From a bacterium 210917-SL.2.15 (lineage in GTDB: Bacteria; Bacillota; Clostridia; Oscillospirales; Oscillospiraceae): DNA of 63,250 nt. Where the stretch lies: positions 1 through 63,250 of the forward strand of contig JAJCJC010000014.1 of the NCBI GenBank assembly GCA_020555605.1, in the 5' to 3' direction. The notes under the pieces are model-generated. The model saw nothing but the letters and a program-made list of their open reading frames with translations, was not told the origin of the DNA and ran no database searches. The translations under genes and the position numbers were made by a program. Positions 17,550-25,134 of this stretch are shown in pieces (positions within the stretch are counted from its first letter, which is position 1; the number at the start of each line of letters is the position of its first letter).

Positions 17550-17987
17550 ATGAATTTACGGGACAGCCTCAATCAGTATTATTATGACGAAATCGTGTGC
17601 GATCTGCGCAGGTTGGCGCAAAACGGCGGCGAGCTTTCTTACAACAGCATTATGTATTTGGATGTGATCTCCTATCAGGAGCACAGCGGCGGCTGCACGG
17701 TGAGCCGTCTGGCCAAAACGCTGCATATTTCCAACTCTGCCGCCACCATGAAGGTGAGTGAGCTGGTGCGCCTGGGATTGGTGGAGAAAGCGCGCAGTGA
17801 AACAGACCGCCGTGTTGTCTATCTGCACTTAAGCCCATTGGCTGCTGAAGGTGTGTGCGAAAGCGATGCGCCCTATGAGCGGGCGGTGCAGGTGATTGAA
17901 GAACGGTACAGCGAGGAAGAAATCACGCTGTTTTGTCGTATGTTACAGGTGTTTGCCGACGAATATCAAAAGGAGAATTCCATATGA
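17550..17987 (+). CDS. MarR family transcriptional regulator
   Basis: The 145-residue winged-helix protein includes CTVSRLAKTLHISNSAATMKVSELVRLGLVEK-type recognition helices (about residues 50-80) and RSETDRRVVYLHLS, the wing. Of two in-frame ATG codons (17532, 17550) I choose the second, because AAGGAGG lies between them at the right distance. The gene is behind a strong promoter and palindrome, and its stop overlaps the start of a broken MATE exporter gene. In intact relatives such a pair senses and exports toxic compounds. Confidence 0.9.
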   Translation: MNLRDSLNQYYYDEIVCDLRRLAQNGGELSYNSIMYLDVISYQEHSGGCTVSRLAKTLHISNSAATMKVSELVRLGLVEKARSETDRRVVYLHLSPLAAEGVCESDAPYERAVQVIEERYSEEEITLFCRMLQVFADEYQKENSI

Positions 17988-18394
17988 CCCCATCCACACA
18001 GCTTTTTGCAACTATGTCTCCCAATCGGCTGTTTTTGCCCTGTGCGCTGCCCCGCATGATCGCCATGGCGGTGTCTTCGCTCTATACTGTGGCCGACGGC
18101 ATTTTTGTGGGCCGTTTTCTGGGGGAGGAGGCTTTGGCAGCGGTCAACCTGGTCATGCCCTTTCTTCTCATCAGCTTTGTGTTTCCCGATCTGCTCGCAG
18201 TGGGTTCCTCCGTGTAGATCGCCCTGCGTTTGGGTGAGAAGAAAGAGGAGGAGGCCAGCCGCATTTTCACCGTGTGTTCGCTACTGATTGTGTCTTCATC
18301 GTGCCTGATCGGCCTTGTGAGGGTTCTGGGTGCGGAGGCCATGCTGCAGATTTTGGGGGCCGATGCGGCAGTGGCGGCGCTGGGGGGGCTATGA
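17984..18394 (+). pseudogene. broken MATE family efflux pump
   Basis: Starting at ATG 17984 (overlapping the marR stop) the frame reads LFLPCALPRMIAMAVSSLY and VADGIFVGRFLGEEALAAVN, the start of a MATE exporter. At 18215-18217 a TAG stop interrupts SV-stop-IALRLGEKKEEEASRIF, where relatives have Gln (CAG to TAG). The same frame stays open to 18394 and then ends. Only ~136 codons of the expected ~450 remain, so a deletion took the rest as well. The product cannot be an active pump. Confidence 0.9.
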
Positions 18395-18428
18395 CGTGAC
18401 AGATATGGGAAAACGTCTGCTTTGACTC

Positions 18429-18457
18429 TTGCATATCCGCGCCGTTTCTGGTATAGT
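18429..18457 (+). promoter_or_regulatory. promoter of the PduB-like gene
   Basis: TTGCAT (18429-18434) and TATAGT (18452-18457) are 17 bases apart. The position, 47 bases before the start at 18504, rules out the longer reading frame that begins inside the promoter. Confidence 0.65.
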
Positions 18458-18503
18458 AAAAAAGAAATTAGCGCGGAGATACTGCAGGAAAGGGGCGGCC
18501 GGT

Positions 18504-19193
18504 TTGGCGTATACAGAATTTATCGGAACTACAGTACTGGATACCATTGGGCTGGTGATCCCCAGTGTAGATGAACAGCTGCGAATGCAGGCGGACTATC
18601 TCAAGAAGTACCGCAGCATCGGTATCCTCAGTTCCCGCACCGGTGCGGCCGGGCAGATCAATGCCATTGATGAGGCAGTCAAGCGTACAAACACCGAAGT
18701 GCTGACCATCCAGTTGCCCAGAGATACCAAGGGCTGGGGCGGCCATGGCAACTATATTGTGCTTGGCGCAGCCAATGAAGCCGACGCCCGGGAGGCTGTT
18801 GAAATCGCACTGGAGTATACTGAGCGCTATTCCGGCGAACTGTATATCAGCGGAGAAGGGCACGTGGAGTTGACCTATTCTGCTCATGCCGGCGAAGTCC
18901 TGCAGTGGTATTTCAGCGCGCCGGCGGGGCAGGCGTTTGGCTTTGTGGCTGGTTCACCTGCGGCAGTGGGCCTGGTGATGGCCGATACGGCTGTGAAAGC
19001 CGGCGATGTGGAATTTTTGCGTTTTATGGACGCTGATCACTACACCAGCCACACCAACGAAGTGATCGTCGCCTTTACCGGCGATGCCAGTGCGGTGGAG
19101 AGCGCTGTGCGCTCTGCCCGGACGATTGGGCTGGATCTGCTGCGAAAATTGGGCAGCGAGGCCAAGCCGGTGGGCGTTCCGTATTTGGATTGA
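18504..19193 (+). CDS. PduB-type tandem-BMC shell protein (orphan)
   Basis: The 229-residue product is a tandem BMC-domain protein of the PduB/EutL class (BMC-T), which form trimers in bacterial microcompartment shells. It follows PduB closely: TEFIGTTVLDTIGLVI, YRSIGILSSRTGAAGQ, DEAVKRTNTEVLTIQLPRDT, GWGGHGNYIVLG and GLVMADTAVKAGDVE. It starts at the position of the short form PduB', without the N-terminal extension that ties the shell to the core. TTG at 18504 is the likely start, with AGGAAAGGGG upstream. No other shell or enzyme gene of a microcompartment lies in the window. Confidence 0.9.
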   Translation: MAYTEFIGTTVLDTIGLVIPSVDEQLRMQADYLKKYRSIGILSSRTGAAGQINAIDEAVKRTNTEVLTIQLPRDTKGWGGHGNYIVLGAANEADAREAVEIALEYTERYSGELYISGEGHVELTYSAHAGEVLQWYFSAPAGQAFGFVAGSPAAVGLVMADTAVKAGDVEFLRFMDADHYTSHTNEVIVAFTGDASAVESAVRSARTIGLDLLRKLGSEAKPVGVPYLD

Positions 19194-19241
19194 CAGGCAA
19201 TTGTTTTTCTGCTTTGGAGATAAAAGGTAACAATAATAACG

Positions 19242-19279
19242 AACTCTCTTGTTTCAAACGGAACAAGAGAGTTGTTTTC
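19242..19279 (+). terminator. terminator of the PduB-like gene
   Basis: AACTCTCTTGTT (19242-19253) and AACAAGAGAGTT (19262-19273) form a perfect 12-bp stem, followed by GTTTTC. Confidence 0.85.
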
Positions 19280-19280
19280 G

Positions 19281-19526
19281 TTATGCGGCAGGAGTAGCAG
19301 ACGCAGTTTTTGCCCTGTATTCATCCAGTACGGCCTGCACTTCAGGATCACAGGGGACCAGGAAGGTGTCATATCCTTCGCCAGAGAAATCTTGCGGGAC
19401 GAACTCGCCGTCGATTACCTGGAAGATCAAATCCTGCCGAGCAATGCAATGATTTTCTTCACCGCCATGCTGGATAATGGGAGTGCTCTTTTCGCCCTCC
19501 CAGACCCAGTAGAATAGAGGACGCAA
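19281..19526 (-). pseudogene. C-terminal remnant of an unidentified protein
   Basis: About 80 codons are open on the minus strand and read like real protein (for example DFSGEGYDTFLVPCDPEVQ, then EYRAKTAS). There is no ATG and no RBS; only a TTG lies at the start, a few bases beyond the terminator of the gene upstream. It is best seen as the tail of a deleted gene. I cannot name the family. Confidence 0.4.
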
Positions 19527-19532
19527 GTAAAG

Positions 19533-19564
19533 AAAAAACGCTCCGCCATAAAAACGGCGGAGCG
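19533..19564 (-). terminator. terminator of the CD1247-type gene
   Basis: CGCTCCGCC (19539-19547) and GGCGGAGCG (19556-19564) form the stem; read on the minus strand it is followed by TTTTTT. Confidence 0.85.
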
Positions 19565-19581
19565 GCTACGTTCAAAAACGA

Positions 19582-20004
19582 TTACTCGTTTTTTTCAGCT
19601 TCGTTCTCTTCCAGGCTGGACAGATCAAAATTCAACTTGGTGCCGCAGCCGGGGCAGACCACCTCGCCGGACTCCAGGACCGAATCGTCAAAATAAATCT
19701 CATCGCCGCAGTTAGGGCAGACAGAGGCGTAGCAGTCCTCTTCATCCTCGTCGAAATCGTCTTCCTCTTCGTCATCATCGTCTTCGTAGAGGATGCTCTC
19801 CACATCGCTGAGATCATCGCTGACTGCGTCAATTTCCTCACCCAGCTCGGCCTGCTCGGTCTGCAGATCCTCCAGCTCCAGGGCCACATCCTGCAGGATG
19901 TCGGTCATCAAGGAGATAAGCTTGCCTTCCTTGCTCTGCTCGGTGTCGATGTTCAGGCCCTCGGCCAGGCCTTTCAGGTAAGAGACTTTTTCAGAGATCG
20001 TCAT
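19582..20004 (-). CDS. CD1247-type zinc-ribbon protein
   Basis: The 140-residue protein has an N-terminal helical domain (MTISEKVSYLKGLAEGLNID, then a heptad-rich segment), a very acidic linker at about residues 70-88, and a C-terminal zinc ribbon, CPNCGDEIYF and CPGCGTKLNF. This layout matches what is annotated in clostridia as CD1247 N-terminal domain protein. The role is unknown. AAGGAAAGGGG lies before the ATG. It is downstream of efp on the same strand but separated from it by a terminator. Confidence 0.8.
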   Translation of the reverse strand: MTISEKVSYLKGLAEGLNIDTEQSKEGKLISLMTDILQDVALELEDLQTEQAELGEEIDAVSDDLSDVESILYEDDDDEEEDDFDEDEEDCYASVCPNCGDEIYFDDSVLESGEVVCPGCGTKLNFDLSSLEENEAEKNE

Positions 20005-20061
20005 AATGATATACCCCTTTCCTTGTTTGGTGCGCCGCAGCGCAAAAATCGATTATGAATG

Positions 20062-20100
20062 AGAAACAATGCGTGCAGCATGGGTCACACACTGCACGCA
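20062..20100 (-). terminator. terminator of efp
   Basis: TGCGTGCAG (20070-20078) and CTGCACGCA (20092-20100) form a 9-bp stem; on the minus strand it is followed by TTGTTTCTC. Confidence 0.7.
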
Positions 20101-20115
20101 AAGGATTTGAGTGGA

Positions 20116-20682
20116 TTATTTTGCGCGACCCAGATACTCGCCGGTGCGGGTGTCGATCTGGATCTTGTCACCGATGTTGATGAACAGGGGGACTTTGATC
20201 TCGGCACCGGTTTCCAGTGTGGCGGGCTTGAGGGTGTTGGTGGCGGTGTTGCCAGCCAGACCCGGCTCGGTCTGGGTCACTTCCAGATCCATGAAGTTGG
20301 GCACTTCCACGCTGAACACATTTCCCTTGTAGCTGAGCAGCTTGCAGGGGGTGTTTTCGGTGATGAACTTGAAAGATTCACCCAAGGCATCCTTGTTCAG
20401 GGGAACCATGTCGAAGGTCTCCATGTTCATGAAATAATAGAGATCACCGTCGTTGTAACTGTATTCCACATCCGTGCGTTCAATGAACGCTTCCTCGAAT
20501 TTATCGGTGGGGTTGAAGGAAGTTTCCGTCACGGCGCCGGTGATGACATTCTTCATCTTGGTGCGCACGAAGGGGGAACCCTTGCCGGGTTTGACGTGCT
20601 GGAACTCGACAACCTGCATGACTTTGCCGTCATATTCAAACGTCTTGCCGTTTCTGAAATCGCCTGCAGTGATAGTAGCCAT
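20116..20682 (-). CDS. efp: elongation factor P
   Basis: EF-P frees ribosomes stalled on proline runs. The 188-residue protein has the three expected beta-barrel domains; the KOW-like first domain carries the loop [12 protein letters not shown], whose tip Lys is the residue that interacts with the peptidyl-transferase centre. The C-terminal [17 protein letters not shown] is typical. The start is the ATG at 20682, with GGGAGG 9 bases upstream; a TTG two codons earlier is less likely. It is a single gene with its own promoter. Confidence 0.97.
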   Translation of the reverse strand: MATITAGDFRNGKTFEYDGKVMQVVEFQHVKPGKGSPFVRTKMKNVITGAVTETSFNPTDKFEEAFIERTDVEYSYNDGDLYYFMNMETFDMVPLNKDALGESFKFITENTPCKLLSYKGNVFSVEVPNFMDLEVTQTEPGLAGNTATNTLKPATLETGAEIKVPLFINIGDKIQIDTRTGEYLGRAK

Positions 20683-20702
20683 AATCAAAATCCTCCCAAA
20701 TC

Positions 20703-20722
20703 GTCCAAAGGCAGCTTTGGAC
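20703..20722 (-). promoter_or_regulatory. hairpin in the efp leader
   Basis: GTCCAAAG, a four-base loop, and CTTTGGAC form a perfect 8-4-8 dyad between the efp promoter and its RBS. It has no T tail, so it is not a terminator. It may stabilise the leader or be a protein-binding site. Confidence 0.5.
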
Positions 20723-20750
20723 TTGTAGAATTACATAATAAAGTAAGTAT

Positions 20751-20779
20751 ATTGTATCGCATAGAGAAGGATTTGGCAA
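20751..20779 (-). promoter_or_regulatory. promoter of efp
   Basis: On the minus strand TTGCCA and TACAAT are separated by 17 bases, about 70-95 bases before the efp start. Confidence 0.7.
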
Positions 20780-20812
20780 GTCCTTTTTTCGGGGGAAAGG
20801 GGAGAAAGGACC

Positions 20813-21928
20813 TCAGCGGCGGCGCGGCGCTTCCGCTGCTGCGCCGGAGGGTTCGTTATCCCGTAGCAGCAGCAGGTCTTTTGGCGCGATGGATATGGAA
20901 ATCGGATCACCGGGAGCCAGGGCGAGCGCGGTCCAGTCGGCTTTTTCCAGCTCCATTTCCAAAGTGGGATAGTGGGCGTCCTGTGCTACGGTACAGGGGC
21001 GCAGCAGAACGATGGTGGAAAAGACGTTGTCGATCACCTGCTGCACGGTACAGGTAAACGTATTTTCGACGCCGTTTTGACCGGCGGGGCGAACATAGTG
21101 CCGGCGAACGCCGAGCAGGACGGCGCCGGGGGGGATCTCCGCGGCGCAGTGCAGACGGACGCCCCAGTCGCTCACATCCAGCTCCCGGCTGCCGCAGGGC
21201 GTGCAGCGGGCGTAGTTTTTGCAGCCCGACAGCAGCGCTGCAGCACGGGTGGCGGGGCGCTCAAACAGATCCTGTACCGTTTGGACCGGCTCTGACGTAC
21301 CATGCTCCAGTAAGCACACGTGCTGGGCGAGGCGGTATACTTCGTCGCGGCTGTGAGACACCAGCAGCGTGGTGCCGGGAAATGTGCGCAGCGTTTCTTT
21401 CAGCTCCAGCTCCATTTCCCAGCGCAGATAACTATCCAGTGCGGAAAACGGTTCGTCCAACATCAGAATGCGCGGCTGGCCGATCAGAATGCGGGCCAGG
21501 GCTACGCGCTGCTGCTGGCCGCCGGAAAGGGCGCGGGGAAGATGATCTTCCAGGCCGTCCAGGCGGAATTTGGAAATCGACTGCCGGGCCAGTGCCAGCT
21601 TTTCTTTCTGAGACAGTTTTTCGCGAACGCCGGCAGCGATGTTTTCTTCCACGGTCATGTTGTGAAACAGCGCATAGTTTTGAAACAGCAGGCCGACCCG
21701 GCGCTGCTGGGGCGGCAGATTGATGTTCCGCTCCGAGTCGAAAAAGGTCACGCCGTCTACGGCGATGCGGCCCCGGTCGGGGCGCACGATACCGGCGATG
21801 CAGCGCAGCGTCATGCTTTTGCCGCAGCCGCTTCCGCCCAAGATGGCCAGCACTTCGTTTCCGCCGGAAAAAGATACGTTCAGCCGGAAGGAACCGAAAT
21901 CCTTTTCAATGGCAACTTCGATGGACAT
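20813..21928 (-). CDS. modC: molybdate ABC transporter, ATPase subunit
   Basis: ModC hydrolyses ATP to drive molybdate (or tungstate) uptake with ModA and ModB. In 371 residues one sees Walker A (GGSGCGKSMTLR), the Q-loop LLFQNYALF, the signature LSGGQQQR, Walker B (ILMLDEPFSALD) and the switch His in LVSHSRDEVYRL. The C-terminal ~110 residues, with two half-repeats, match the oxyanion-binding TOBE/Mop regulatory domain. Start ATG 21928. It follows modB by 21 bases. Confidence 0.92.
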   Translation of the reverse strand: MSIEVAIEKDFGSFRLNVSFSGGNEVLAILGGSGCGKSMTLRCIAGIVRPDRGRIAVDGVTFFDSERNINLPPQQRRVGLLFQNYALFHNMTVEENIAAGVREKLSQKEKLALARQSISKFRLDGLEDHLPRALSGGQQQRVALARILIGQPRILMLDEPFSALDSYLRWEMELELKETLRTFPGTTLLVSHSRDEVYRLAQHVCLLEHGTSEPVQTVQDLFERPATRAAALLSGCKNYARCTPCGSRELDVSDWGVRLHCAAEIPPGAVLLGVRRHYVRPAGQNGVENTFTCTVQQVIDNVFSTIVLLRPCTVAQDAHYPTLEMELEKADWTALALAPGDPISISIAPKDLLLLRDNEPSGAAAEAPRRR

Positions 21929-21949
21929 GTTTGTTTCCCCCTTGTTCCA

Positions 21950-22654
21950 TTACCAACGATGAACGTTTTTCATTCCCTTGCCTGAGATCAGATTCATGGC
22001 CAGCAGGATGACAAAAGCAATGGCCAGCATGATCAACACCCAGATGCCGGCAGTGAGATAGTCCCCGTTGCTGATGACCAAGGCGATTCGCTGGGAAATG
22101 GTGCCGGTTTTGTGGGCGATATTGCCTGCTAGCATAGAGGTGGCACCGTATTCGCCCAAGGAGCGGGCAAAGGTGAGAATGGTGCCCGAGGCAATGCCGG
22201 GGCCGGCTTCTGGAATGATCACACGCCAGAAAATAGCCCGCTCGCTCATGCCCAGTGTGCGTCCCGCATAGATGAGATCTACGTCCACCTGTTCAAAGGC
22301 GGCGCGGGCGTTACGATACATCAGCGGCAGGGCAATAACCGAGGCGGCAATCACGCAGCCGAGCCAAGTCTGGACGATTTTAAGATCAAATGTACCGTAG
22401 AGCCAGGCGCCGAACGGGCGTTTCAGCGAGAACAACAGCAACAGGAAAAAGCCTGCCACGGTGGGAGCCACCACCATGGGCAGCGTTAGAATGCCATCGA
22501 GAACGGCTTTGGTCCTCGGTCCCAGCCGAACAATCTGCCGGGCCAGCCAGACGCCCAGGAAAAAGCAGATGACCGTGGCCACGACGCCGGTTTTCAGGGA
22601 GATCCACAGGGGACTCCAGTCAAAGGACTGCAGAATGGGCAGCAGTTCCTCCAT
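21950..22654 (-). CDS. modB: molybdate ABC transporter, permease subunit
   Basis: ModB is the membrane channel of the molybdate importer. The 234-residue protein has about five or six membrane segments and the cytoplasmic loop EAGPGIASGTILTFARSLGEYGAT, the EAA-type motif that docks on ModC. I choose the ATG at 22654 (MEELLPILQSF), with AAGGAGGGC upstream; longer versions start without an RBS. modC lies just downstream. Confidence 0.92.
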   Translation of the reverse strand: MEELLPILQSFDWSPLWISLKTGVVATVICFFLGVWLARQIVRLGPRTKAVLDGILTLPMVVAPTVAGFFLLLLFSLKRPFGAWLYGTFDLKIVQTWLGCVIAASVIALPLMYRNARAAFEQVDVDLIYAGRTLGMSERAIFWRVIIPEAGPGIASGTILTFARSLGEYGATSMLAGNIAHKTGTISQRIALVISNGDYLTAGIWVLIMLAIAFVILLAMNLISGKGMKNVHRW

Positions 22655-22684
22655 ACAAATGCCCTCCTTTTTTGCTGCACCGAC

Positions 22685-22717
22685 AAAATGCCCGCCGCTG
22701 GAAACGGCGGGCATTTT
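22685..22717 (-). terminator. hairpin between modA and modB
   Basis: AAAATGCCCGCCG (22685-22697) and CGGCGGGCATTTT (22705-22717) form a perfect 13-bp stem. The T run after it on the minus strand is only ATTTT, so it is likely a partial terminator that lowers modBC relative to modA, as is common after binding-protein genes. Confidence 0.7.
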
Positions 22718-22752
22718 GGGCAGAAGCTATGGGAATTGCTGTATGCATGCCC

Positions 22753-23640
22753 TCAGGCATTGACAATAAAGCAGTGGTTCTGAAAAATTTCCTGTACGGC
22801 GGACGTCTGTAGGAAAGCAAGGAAATCTTCTGTGGCGGCCAGTTCTGCTTCATCGGCCCCAGGATTGGCGATCTGGCAGACCGGATAGACGATAGGACCG
22901 GTCAGAGTACCGTCGTCCTGCGCCAAAATGGTCAGAGCATCCTGGAAATCGTAGTAATCGGAAGAGTAGATGGTGCCGACCTCGTTGGAGCCTTCGGCTA
23001 CGGCCTGAGCGGCTACGGACACGTTGGCGCATTCGTTGATCTCTACACCACCCAGGGCTGCGGATACCTCGTCGGAGGTGTAAGTGGAGTTATCGTCGGT
23101 ATCCGGCAGCAGGCTCAGGGATACGAAGGCCTCACGGGAGTATTTTCCTACGGGGACGGAACCGTCGCATAAAGCCATGTTGGCGGCATTGGATAAGTTA
23201 TCCCAGCCGGTGACGGCAGTGCCGCTGTCTTTTCCGGTGACCAGGCACAGTTCATTCTGCAGCAGGTTTACTGTGGTTCCGTCCACAACCAAGCCGTCCG
23301 TTTCATCCAACTGCGTGACCTGAGATTGGCCGGCGGAGAAGAAAATGTCCACGCCGTGGCCGGCAGCCTCTTCGATTTCCTGCATCAGCTTGCCGGAAGA
23401 ACCTGAGTTGATGGAGATGGTCACATTAGGTTGTGTTTCATTGTACAGTGGAATGATCTCTTCAAAGGAGCTGACTAGGGAAGCTGCGATATCTACGTAA
23501 ACAGTGGTGGCGGCCAATGTTCCGTCAGGTTCGTTTTCTGTGTTGCCGGAAGGGGCTGACGAGTCGCTGCCGTTTCCGCAGCCTGCCAAAAGACCACCCA
23601 TCAGGGCGCCGCAGCACAACATTGCCAAAAGGGTTTTCAT
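22753..23640 (-). CDS. modA: molybdate-binding lipoprotein
   Basis: The 295-residue substrate-binding protein of the molybdate importer has a lipoprotein signal (LLAGC, Cys21) and then a Ser/Gly/Asn-rich linker. The fold is marked by VYVDIAASLVSSFEEIIPLYNE, ISINSGSSGKLMQEIEEAAGHGVDIFFSAGQS (Ser and Ala of the oxyanion site) and LVTGKDSG. It leads the modABC operon. An unusual start of the mature region, VDIAASL in place of the frequent FAAASL, is a small variation. Confidence 0.92.
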   Translation of the reverse strand: MKTLLAMLCCGALMGGLLAGCGNGSDSSAPSGNTENEPDGTLAATTVYVDIAASLVSSFEEIIPLYNETQPNVTISINSGSSGKLMQEIEEAAGHGVDIFFSAGQSQVTQLDETDGLVVDGTTVNLLQNELCLVTGKDSGTAVTGWDNLSNAANMALCDGSVPVGKYSREAFVSLSLLPDTDDNSTYTSDEVSAALGGVEINECANVSVAAQAVAEGSNEVGTIYSSDYYDFQDALTILAQDDGTLTGPIVYPVCQIANPGADEAELAATEDFLAFLQTSAVQEIFQNHCFIVNA

Positions 23641-23796
23641 CTTTTCCCCTCCTATAAAACCAAAGAATCAGATTTGTTTTGTAAGGATTTGTTTGGTTTT
23701 GTTTTATAATGGTTTTATTATAATGAAAGGGACGAAAAAAGGCAATCTTTTTCCCGCAATCATTCGGACTTTTGTTTGCGTCATAGGAATTCCTTG

Positions 23797-23840
23797 CAAA
23801 AAAAGCCCGGCAGCATAAACCTGCAGGTTTGTGCCGCCGG
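23797..23840 (-). terminator. terminator after the tcdA-lipoprotein pair
   Basis: CCCGGCAGCATAAACC pairs with GGTTTGTGCCGCCGG with small mismatches; the minus-strand transcript ends in TTTTTTT. Confidence 0.8.
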
Positions 23841-23854
23841 AAGCGGATGGTTGT

Positions 23855-24328
23855 TTATTCTGCCGAAGGCGCGCACAGCGCATCCAGAACGGCTTGATAA
23901 CTTTCATCATCTGTGACAGAGGCGACATTCAAAATGACGAAGTTGGTGTTGAGCATACTGGTGATGGTGGGGCTGCAAATCGCCTGATCTCCGGCCCAAA
24001 CTGTGATCTTGGATTGATCTTTGGCCAGTTCCCGGGTGGCGTTGCGGAACTGCTTTTTACCCTCGCCGCTCAGAACGAGGGCATAGGCATAGGGACTGCT
24101 GGTTCCAGTGTCGTAATGATCGCTGGCCATAATCCCCTGAATCGTGGTACCGTCCAGCAGTACTTCGCCGTCCGGATCTGTGCCCGCGCGTACATTCACG
24201 TCCTCTGCCAGAGGGAGCAATTCCGCGGTGGCGCTGGTAGTGGCGTCCACATCGCCGCTGCCGCAGCCGGAGAGCAATGCCGCCAGAGAAAGAGCGGCTG
24301 CCATATAAGTTATGGTTTTGCGTTTCAT
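23855..24328 (-). CDS. lipoprotein with a SecD P1-head-like domain
   Basis: The 157-residue protein has a lipoprotein signal with LLSGC (Cys22). The remaining ~130 residues look like the P1-head subdomain of SecD/SecDF: ALVLSGEGKKQFRNATRELA, ITVWAGDQAICSPTITSML and FVILNVASVTDDESYQAV align with that domain's conserved pattern. It stands alone, without the SecD membrane parts. It starts 13 bases after tcdA and shares its transcript. Function on the outer face of the membrane is unknown. Confidence 0.7.
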   Translation of the reverse strand: MKRKTITYMAAALSLAALLSGCGSGDVDATTSATAELLPLAEDVNVRAGTDPDGEVLLDGTTIQGIMASDHYDTGTSSPYAYALVLSGEGKKQFRNATRELAKDQSKITVWAGDQAICSPTITSMLNTNFVILNVASVTDDESYQAVLDALCAPSAE

Positions 24329-24341
24329 AAGATTCTCTCCT

Positions 24342-25073
24342 TTATGGTGCTTGTTTTTCCGCTGTGGGTTCGATCAGGGCCTGCACGATATGGCCACCCA
24401 TCATCAAACCAGCGCAAGAAGGGAGCCAGGCGCAGCTGGCCGGCGTACTCCGCCGTCCCGGGTCGTTTTCGACCAGCGGTGCGGGTTTGATAGGAACCTC
24501 CGGGCTGAACAGTACTTTGGTGTGCTCAATGCCCCGGGCGCGCAACTCCCGCCGCATGACGCGGGCCAAATGGCAGCCTTCGGTTTGGGAAAGGTCTGTG
24601 ATGCGCAGCTGAAAGGGGTCCACTTTGTTCCCCGTCCCCATGGCCGAGAGAATGGGAACATTGCGCTCCAGCGCCGTGCAGATCAGATCCAGCTTGCATT
24701 TGACCAGATCGATGCAGTCGGCAATGTAGTCGTAATGCCGGGCGAAGCACAATTCACGGGTACTGTCTTCGTATTTCACAGGCAAGGTGTGTACAATGCA
24801 TTCCGGGGAGATGGCGTGTACCCGCTCCGCCGCGGCATCTACCTTGGCCCGGCCCACCGTTTCATGGGTGGCGATGATCTGCCGGTTGATATTGGAAAGA
24901 TTCACCTGATCGCTGTCCACCAGGGTCAACTCGCCCACGCCGGAGCGGGCCAGGACTTCGGTCACATAGCCGCCCACGCCGCCGATGCCGAACACTGCCA
25001 CATGGCTGTGCTGCAGCCGCTCGATGGCGGCGCGGCCCAGCAGCATTTCCGTCCGGATCAGTTCTTCTTTCAT
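24342..25073 (-). CDS. tcdA: tRNA threonylcarbamoyladenosine dehydratase
   Basis: TcdA (CsdL) is an E1-like enzyme that uses ATP to cyclise t6A at position 37 of tRNA. The 243-residue product has the Rossmann motif FGIGGVGGYVTEVLARSG, VDSDQVNLSNINRQ, the adenylate-binding YIADCIDLVKCKLDLI and SAMGTGNKVDPF. Near the end APLVENDPGRR and the small-residue segment before GGHIVQALI are usual for the family. Start ATG 25073. Downstream is the SecD-like lipoprotein, upstream a terminator. Confidence 0.93.
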   Translation of the reverse strand: MKEELIRTEMLLGRAAIERLQHSHVAVFGIGGVGGYVTEVLARSGVGELTLVDSDQVNLSNINRQIIATHETVGRAKVDAAAERVHAISPECIVHTLPVKYEDSTRELCFARHYDYIADCIDLVKCKLDLICTALERNVPILSAMGTGNKVDPFQLRITDLSQTEGCHLARVMRRELRARGIEHTKVLFSPEVPIKPAPLVENDPGRRSTPASCAWLPSCAGLMMGGHIVQALIEPTAEKQAP

Positions 25074-25091
25074 GGTGCGTCATCCTTTCAT

Positions 25092-25125
25092 AAAACGCCG
25101 GCTTTGAAAACAAAGCCGGCGTTTT
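25092..25125 (-). terminator. terminator of the parvulin gene
   Basis: AAAACGCCGGCTTT (25092-25105) and AAAGCCGGCGTTTT (25112-25125) form a perfect 14-bp stem with flanking A and T runs, active on either strand. Confidence 0.9.
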
Positions 25126-25134
25126 ATTCTGTAT

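Noticed and set aside
23641..23800. Molybdenum cofactor riboswitch before modA
   Set aside because: The region is AT-rich with two TATAAT-like repeats and none of the conserved stems.
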